A DNA stretch of 64,000 bases from Capillidium heterosporum (taxonomy: Eukaryota > Entomophthoromycota > Entomophthoromycetes > Entomophthorales > Capillidiaceae), in assembly GCA_016630905.1 (NCBI GenBank), contig WBMQ01000008.1, positions 496,001-560,000 of the forward strand, in the 5' to 3' direction. Made by a program: the position numbers and the translations under genes. The notes under the pieces were generated by a model. The model was not told where the DNA came from and did no database searches. It saw only the letters and a list, made by a program, of their open reading frames with translations. Positions 58,545-64,000 of this stretch are shown here, one piece after another (the first letter of the stretch is position 1; each line of letters starts with the position of its first letter).

Positions 58545-59542
58545 TTGATCCACATCAACCACCCTGCCAAACTCCATTACTTCAACCTTGGCAATAAAAG
58601 TAATTGCTTCGGCTTGAAAGGTATGGAGGATGGCTCCACGTTCGAGGCAACTTTTACTAGAGATAAGATCAAGTTCAAACGTATCGAAGAAGGCGACAAC
58701 TACCTGAATATCATCTCTTTAAGCCAAGACCTAAGCTAGCATGGGAGGTTTATACTCAAGTACTCTAAACTAATATACAGCGTCCTCGTAACTCATTTAT
58801 AAACAGTCAGACGGTAAGACTCGAAGCGTTCACCAACGGTATCGACGATGCTAAAATACTAGGTGCCTACTGTAGTGGATATATCGATGGTGGATGGAAA
58901 CTAAAATTTCCCGACAAGTACCAAATAGTAAGATTTGAAGATACTCAATCCCTCGAATCTAAGCTTAGTATCGACTTTAAACAGAAAGTACGACTATCCT
59001 AAGTTTCTGGCTCTATTGTTCATTTTCATCCTTTTTGCCCATTGTTTGAAGTGTTGTAAGAGATATTCCAAATTTAATCCTACCTTCAACGATTATGTTA
59101 GGATGGAAAAAGCCTTGAACACTGATCTGTGGAAGTGTAGCTTTTCAGAAAATGGTGAAGTTTGGTGGCAGTTGTCGGCCCAAAAAACCTAAGGCTAAAG
59201 AAAAGGATGCTGCTCGTAGATCTAAAGGTGATAGTTTTGATGGCCATGCCGCTCACGATATTATCAACAACGTTGACAAAGCTTTTGGTCCTTTGAACTT
59301 CAATCAAAATTCAAGCAACCAAGCTTACAATATACACCTGGCTAAAGATAAGTGCGTTGGAAGTATTAACGGATCAAAATACTATCTTTGTTGATGAAAT
59401 TTCTAATCCTAATACTTGGGCTGAAGGAGTTGCAAATAACTATATGGCCATGCAAATGGATGTACCACCAAGTTATGAGCTCTTATTTGATACTCTTCCT
59501 ACCAATAGTGGAGAAAGGTGTTCTAAACAGAATGTAAACTAA
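58545..59542 (+). pseudogene. Broken unknown gene, membrane-protein-like
   Basis: Several coding-like stretches lie in line on the plus strand but in changing frames. In order: FNLGNKSNCFGLKGMEDGS with FKRIEEGDNYLNIISL; then FTNGIDDAKILGAYCSGYID with GGWKLKFPDKYQIVRFED; then a membrane segment FLALLFIFILFAHCLKCC followed by RYSKFNPTFNDYVRMEKAL; then FDGHAAHDIINNVDKAFGPL; and finally ISNPNTWAEGVANNYMAMQM with VPPSYELLFDTLPTN, holding a PPSY-type WW-binding motif. I do not recognise the family. The breaks may be introns I could not place, single-base errors like those elsewhere in the window, or decay. A spliced gene with a TM segment and a cytosolic PY motif is the best guess. Confidence 0.4.
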
Positions 59543-60605
59543 CAAATGTTAAAGCTTTTTACATTATCTGAGCAGATTCTACATACACTGGATATTCCAA
59601 ATCGTATTTTCTAAGGTCTAAATACATCGATAAAAGCAATTCATTTAGCTATCAGGTCTATTTTAACAGATATTTTTGATGAATTTGATAGACTTGATGT
59701 GCAGTCTAAATGTTATACAAGTCTCCCAGGACAAATCTACTCAATTCCTTCAACTATAGCAAAAGAGCCCATCCACTGTTTCTTAATTTTATATTGAGTA
59801 TATTCAAAAATACTATCACAAACACTGTGCTTGTACATTTAAATTTCATCCTTTTCGTATGGCTTATCGATATTCTCACTAAGTCGACTCAACTATACCA
59901 AAGTGCTAAAGAACTGAACCTTGTAGAAAAGTATATTTCTAGACTGATAGTTTTAATTTAATTTAGATGACGCATCTTTTGTCGTTTGTAGCTATTATTC
60001 GCATCATACCTAGCTTTAAATGTGCAATTACAGCTATTTAAATGGGCATCATTTGCAATAAAAGTAGATTAAAGGCTCAACAATTGTAAATGAAAATTGG
60101 CAGTTATTTCAAATTGAATTGATATAAACAAAAAATTAGTCAAAGTATTAATAGCATATGTTCTTTACTTTCTATGTACAAATTCATTATAGAAAACTGT
60201 TGTATTTCAAAGAGCTTTTCTTATATCTTCATATAAACATAGCTTTTACGTTCTAAATTATTAGATGTTTTATTTTGTAATCTATAATAAAAGATATGAA
60301 ATAAATCAAAACATATTTAGCAGTCTTTGCTCTAGATTAGTGAATTTAAAGGGGAACCCATCCCAAATAGGATTTAAATTTCCTGTCACCTAAAAATGGT
60401 CTTTCTACGGCCAACAATTGGTTCAATTTTGAAGGCGCACGTTTGATCACAACTTGGAGGGCTATTTCCTTTGATTTGGTTAATTTTAGATTGTTTAGTA
60501 GTTTCATAACAAAAGTCAAATCGTGTCAACAAGACAGCACAAACAACAAGCATCATAAACCTAATTTAAATTCCTCAACACTTTGCATCCAATTTCAGCA
60601 GTAAT
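59543..60605. other. Intergenic, mostly AT-rich
   Basis: About 1 kb before the CLASP gene. A frame at 59710-59961 is hydrophobic and lacks codon bias. The stretch 59570-59760 has faint coding-like text on the plus strand but no family. Nothing else recognised. Confidence 0.4.
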
Positions 60606-63600
60606 ATGAGTGATTTAGAAAGCTTGTTATCAGTCATCAAAAGCTCCAACCAAGGTAGAAGAGTTTATTGCTAAATTTTGTTAATGGCTAATTAATAGAT
60701 GGGGATAGCAAGGCAGCAGCTTTAGAAAAAATATTACCGTGCCTGAAGGAAAGTGAACGTATCGAGGTAATTTATTTATAATATTTGAGAGAATAACTAA
60801 ATGATAGTTTACAATTTTAGCCTGGAATTCTAGACGATATAGTCCTTCAATCTGTTAATCTTATAAAAGCCCCTCAATTCAATCTAAGTTATAAAGCGAT
60901 AGAGATAGCGGCACGTCTCTTCGAACAGCTGGTTTTAAATTCACGACCAACCAAAAATTACCTATCAACTACGATACCTCTATTGGTGGACCGGTTAGGG
61001 GATAGCAAGGAGCGCATTAAAGAAGCATCTCTCAGGAGTCTAATAGATCTGTGGATTATCGTTACAGATTCAGTTTCCAAAGCTCAAGATTTTTTTGGTA
61101 AACGCCTTACCGAGGTTGGTATACAGCATAAAAACTGGAGGGTTAGAGAACAGGTACATTTAGGTCTTTATTATATTTTAATTTGATAAGGTATTGGAAT
61201 GGTGTATAGTGTGTTCAAAAGAAGCCGCCAATTTCCCGCTAAATAAGTTTATCAGTTCAATTCTAATTAGTGTGGAAGATACTAACGAAGCAGTACGCGA
61301 AAAGGCAAAAGTTTTACTGTTTGATATTATCCCGTAAGTTTATAGAAATGCTCTTTATTGATTGTGATTCAGGACATTCAACGACGATTCCAGGGTAACT
61401 TTACAACGTACTTTGGACAAATCCACCCTACGAAAAACCTTAGTGGTTCAACTGAAGCAGAAGCTACTTGAAGTCTCCAAATCGAAACGTGCTGAAGACC
61501 TAAATCAAGAAAATACCGAAAATGGGGACTACAACTTGGAAGGTTTGGAAATGACACCAGAGATGAGTGTGAGTTCAACAGTGGAAGGATCAATAGCATC
61601 ACCGAGAGCCATTTTGGAGGGGGCAACTTTAAGCCGAGAGGACTCACTTCGATCGGTAATATCTCCTACGCCTTCCGATGCCAACTCGGTCAGCTCTAAA
61701 TTTATCAAGAACCTGGACGTTAAACCAGCTCACCTTCTTGACCTCCCTGAGCCTCAGAAGCTTAAGGCGGTCGACGTCTTCGATTCCAGGGATTTAGAAA
61801 GGCAGGTAACCGAGATTATCAAATTATTTTCTGGGAAGGAGACCGAACAGAACTGGGATCACCGTGACAAAGCCATACTAAAGTTTAGGCAGCTTCTCCG
61901 TGGGAACGGTAGTAAGGAATTCTCAGACGTATTTCTAAGTCACATCAAAGAGTTTATCGAGCCTTTGAACCGTACCATACTTAGTGTACGCACGACGATC
62001 GCCATGTCGGCCTTACATCTAGTGGCAGATCTCAGCCACTATTTACCCGACGGTAGTTTGGATCCCTACTGCTTTTTGCTGTTTCCTACGCTGTTGAAGT
62101 GCTCCTCATCAAGCAAAAAGTTGATGGGTGAAGTGGCTCGCGACACTACCATTTCCTTTCTCGGCCACTCCTTCTACCACTTCAAAGTATTAAGCCTGAT
62201 TGATTCGGCGGCCAACGACAGATCAGCTCAACTCCGCGTCTTTGCTCTGGAGTACCTCTTTGTATTTTTAAATCGACATGCAACAGTTAAACCACGCCAG
62301 TTTGAGAAGAAGGGGTTGCAGAACGGGCTTGAAGTTGTTCAGAAAATTATACTAAAGACGCTAGGCGATGCCAACGCCAAGGCTCGTGAATTGGCTCGGA
62401 AGATTTATTGGTTGTACCATGGTGTATGGACTGGCGAGGCTAGTGATTTACTAAGACAACTCGATACTTCAACCAAGAAACAGGTATTGCAGGAAGAAAG
62501 TAAGTACACGAATTTGGCATCGCCCCGGGGCAATGGTACTTTGACTTCATCGTCTTTTACCAGCACCAGTAGTCTACCCACCTCCAAGGCATCAACCTAC
62601 CGTCAGTCGATGCCAGCCACTGCTAGGGCCTCTTTGCTTCCCAAACGAGCCAACTCGGAGCGCACCTCCGATGCAAATACTACAACTCGAAATCCTGGTG
62701 AATCTATTTTGAGTTCACGACGAGCACAACATTCTGTAACTTCATCCGTGTCCTCTACCATAGCCAACGGAACTACAGCAGGTAGATCAAGACCGGTTAA
62801 TTCTAGTACAACATCAGCGCGACCCAGTTCCCGCTTGAGTAGCATCGGCGGTCCTCCTAAGACGATTCCTCTAAATAAGACGACGCTATCCACTCCAATT
62901 GCTCGCAAGCAACGACCGGCCTCTGTACTAGGTAATCCTACCCCCTTCAAGGACCGATCCTTATCCACCCCGCTGAAGTCAGGTCAACAAGCTAAACTCC
63001 CCATGCCTAAATCTACTGTATACGTTCCCCCGAGGTCACCATCAGCCATTCCCTTCATCGGTAGATTGAAATCCGACTTGGCCTACTACTCTCCACCCAA
63101 GGACCTAAATACTGGCACTCTAGCTACCGAAGCCTCCAACTCACGTATACCGCAGCCACCCTGTAGGGATATCGACGAGGTAGTTGAAGTTGCTAGGAGA
63201 CCAGCCTCAGTTCTCTCTTCTTTACGCTCCTCGTATACAAATAACTCAAATGGTGCAGCTCGATCTTTCTCACCCAAACCTCCATCAAGTACACCGGGTA
63301 AATCTACAGCGTTATCGTCCACCCAGCCTTCCCCAGGAGACAGACCCCGTCCCGCCAGTTCTTTATACGGTGGGTCACGATCCAGTTTCACTAGCACAAC
63401 TACCAGCAGTCGCAAATCAGAGATCCCCAGCCTGGCTAAACCCAACTCCAACTTCAAGACCTCGGCTACCACCTCCATCGACCGACAGAATGGGAAGCCC
63501 ACAACTCCAAAAATGAGTTCATTGAAGAATTCAAAACTATTCCTCAACGCTTCATTCGCTGTCGCTGACACCGGTAGTATCCGTTCAACGTCTTCAACCA

Positions 63601-64000
63601 TTGCTACCAATGACCGTTCCTTTGATTCTGATGATGAAGCACCTTATAGTAACAGCCACGAACTCCTATTGAACAACTTCAAGCGCCAGCCCAGGGATGG
63701 TGTCGCACTTAGCAGTTTGTTTAGCCAGCAGCATCCACCCCCTGATCCCATACCGAATCCCAAGGTTTCGAACGAATTCAGCGATACGAGCTTTGAGGAA
63801 TTAGTCAAGCGGGCGGAGCTCGACGACAGTTCTAACGACGCAGCTGATAGAGACGATATCGAATCCAAGGCGAGCAGTAAATTTACCTTGGTAATTTCAA
63901 CATACTAACTCTTTATTTTAAAGCGCTTTCCAGGTCGTCAACCGTTAACGCACCCAAGGATCGGGCTCAATCTCTCATCAAATTAATCCACAAACTCAAG
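60606..64000 (+). CDS. CLASP-family microtubule-stabilising protein, 3'-truncated by window edge
   Basis: TOG-domain protein that promotes microtubule rescue and spindle/cortical attachment (Stu1/Cls1/CLASP). It starts MSDLESLLSVIKSSNQ. TOG1-like HEAT repeats follow over several exons: DDIVLQSVNLIKAPQFNLSY, LLVDRLGDSKERIKEASL and QVLEWCIVCSKEAANFPLN. After a low-complexity linker the CLASP_N domain begins LERQVTEIIKLFSGKE and includes QNWDHRDKAILKFRQLLRGN, RTTIAMSALHLVADLSHYLP and NAKARELARKIYWLYHGVW. Then comes a long Ser/Thr/Pro/Arg-rich, microtubule-binding-type region with repeated SxIP-like (SRIPQ, SAIPF) motifs. A final intron begins at 63894; the last stretch in the window, STVNAPKDRAQSLIKLIHKL, looks coding but its frame does not join perfectly, so one base may be extra near 63925-63935. 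Confidence 0.88.

Noticed and set aside
59710-59961. 83-codon hydrophobic frame
   Set aside because: Composition is what AT-rich DNA gives by chance; no family or splice context.

Overview
The window is eukaryotic nuclear DNA from a fungus. Supporting genes include fungal Zn-cluster-family regulator architecture, Sec59, Sly41, App1, Ump1, Rpc25 and a GMC oxidoreductase relic. Genes are split by many short introns (about 36-85 bp) that start GTA/GTT and end TAG/CAG/AAG, often with CTAAC or CTAAT upstream of the 3' site. Exons are moderately GC-rich and codon-biased, while intergenic DNA is strikingly AT-rich. A kinase plus Sel1-repeat fusion, an LRR-RhoGEF and a receptor-like 7TM gene suggest an early-diverging fungus, perhaps Entomophthoromycotina such as Conidiobolus. 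That placement is inference, not proof.

Layout, 1-26 kb (dense): 3' part of a spermidine/spermine-synthase-like gene (+); cytosolic leucyl-tRNA synthetase (-); SRR1-like protein (-); KEOPS subunit Cgi121 (-); SH3-PH-RhoGAP (+); PIP 5-kinase (-); App1-like phosphatidate phosphatase (+); Sly41-like transporter (+); RNA polymerase III subunit Rpc25 (+); proteasome assembly factor Ump1 (-); TAF11 (+); ORC5 (-).

26-42 kb (sparse, AT-rich): a decayed GMC oxidoreductase, a 7TM receptor-like gene, a possible relic, a protein kinase-Sel1 fusion with a C-terminal CaaX box, a small unknown ORF and a universal stress protein, separated by gaps of 2-3 kb in which I recognise nothing.

42-64 kb: LRR-RhoGEF (+), Tlg1/syntaxin-6-like Qc-SNARE (+), a large Gln-rich transcription regulator (+), LSM7 (+), a Tim17/22/23-family protein (-), dolichol kinase (-), ribokinase (+), a broken unknown membrane-protein-like region (+) and a CLASP protein (+) that runs off the right edge.

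Several genes share a theme of cell polarity and membrane or cytoskeleton control: RhoGAP, RhoGEF, PIP5K, App1, CLASP, SNARE and kinase. This is a thematic grouping, not an operon.

About ten places in otherwise well-conserved genes need one base removed to restore the conserved frame, and every one lies at a run of identical bases. Residual insertion errors in the assembly are the simplest explanation; real decay or +1 frameshifting is the alternative. I found no CRISPR array, rRNA, convincing tRNA, intact transposon or viral element.
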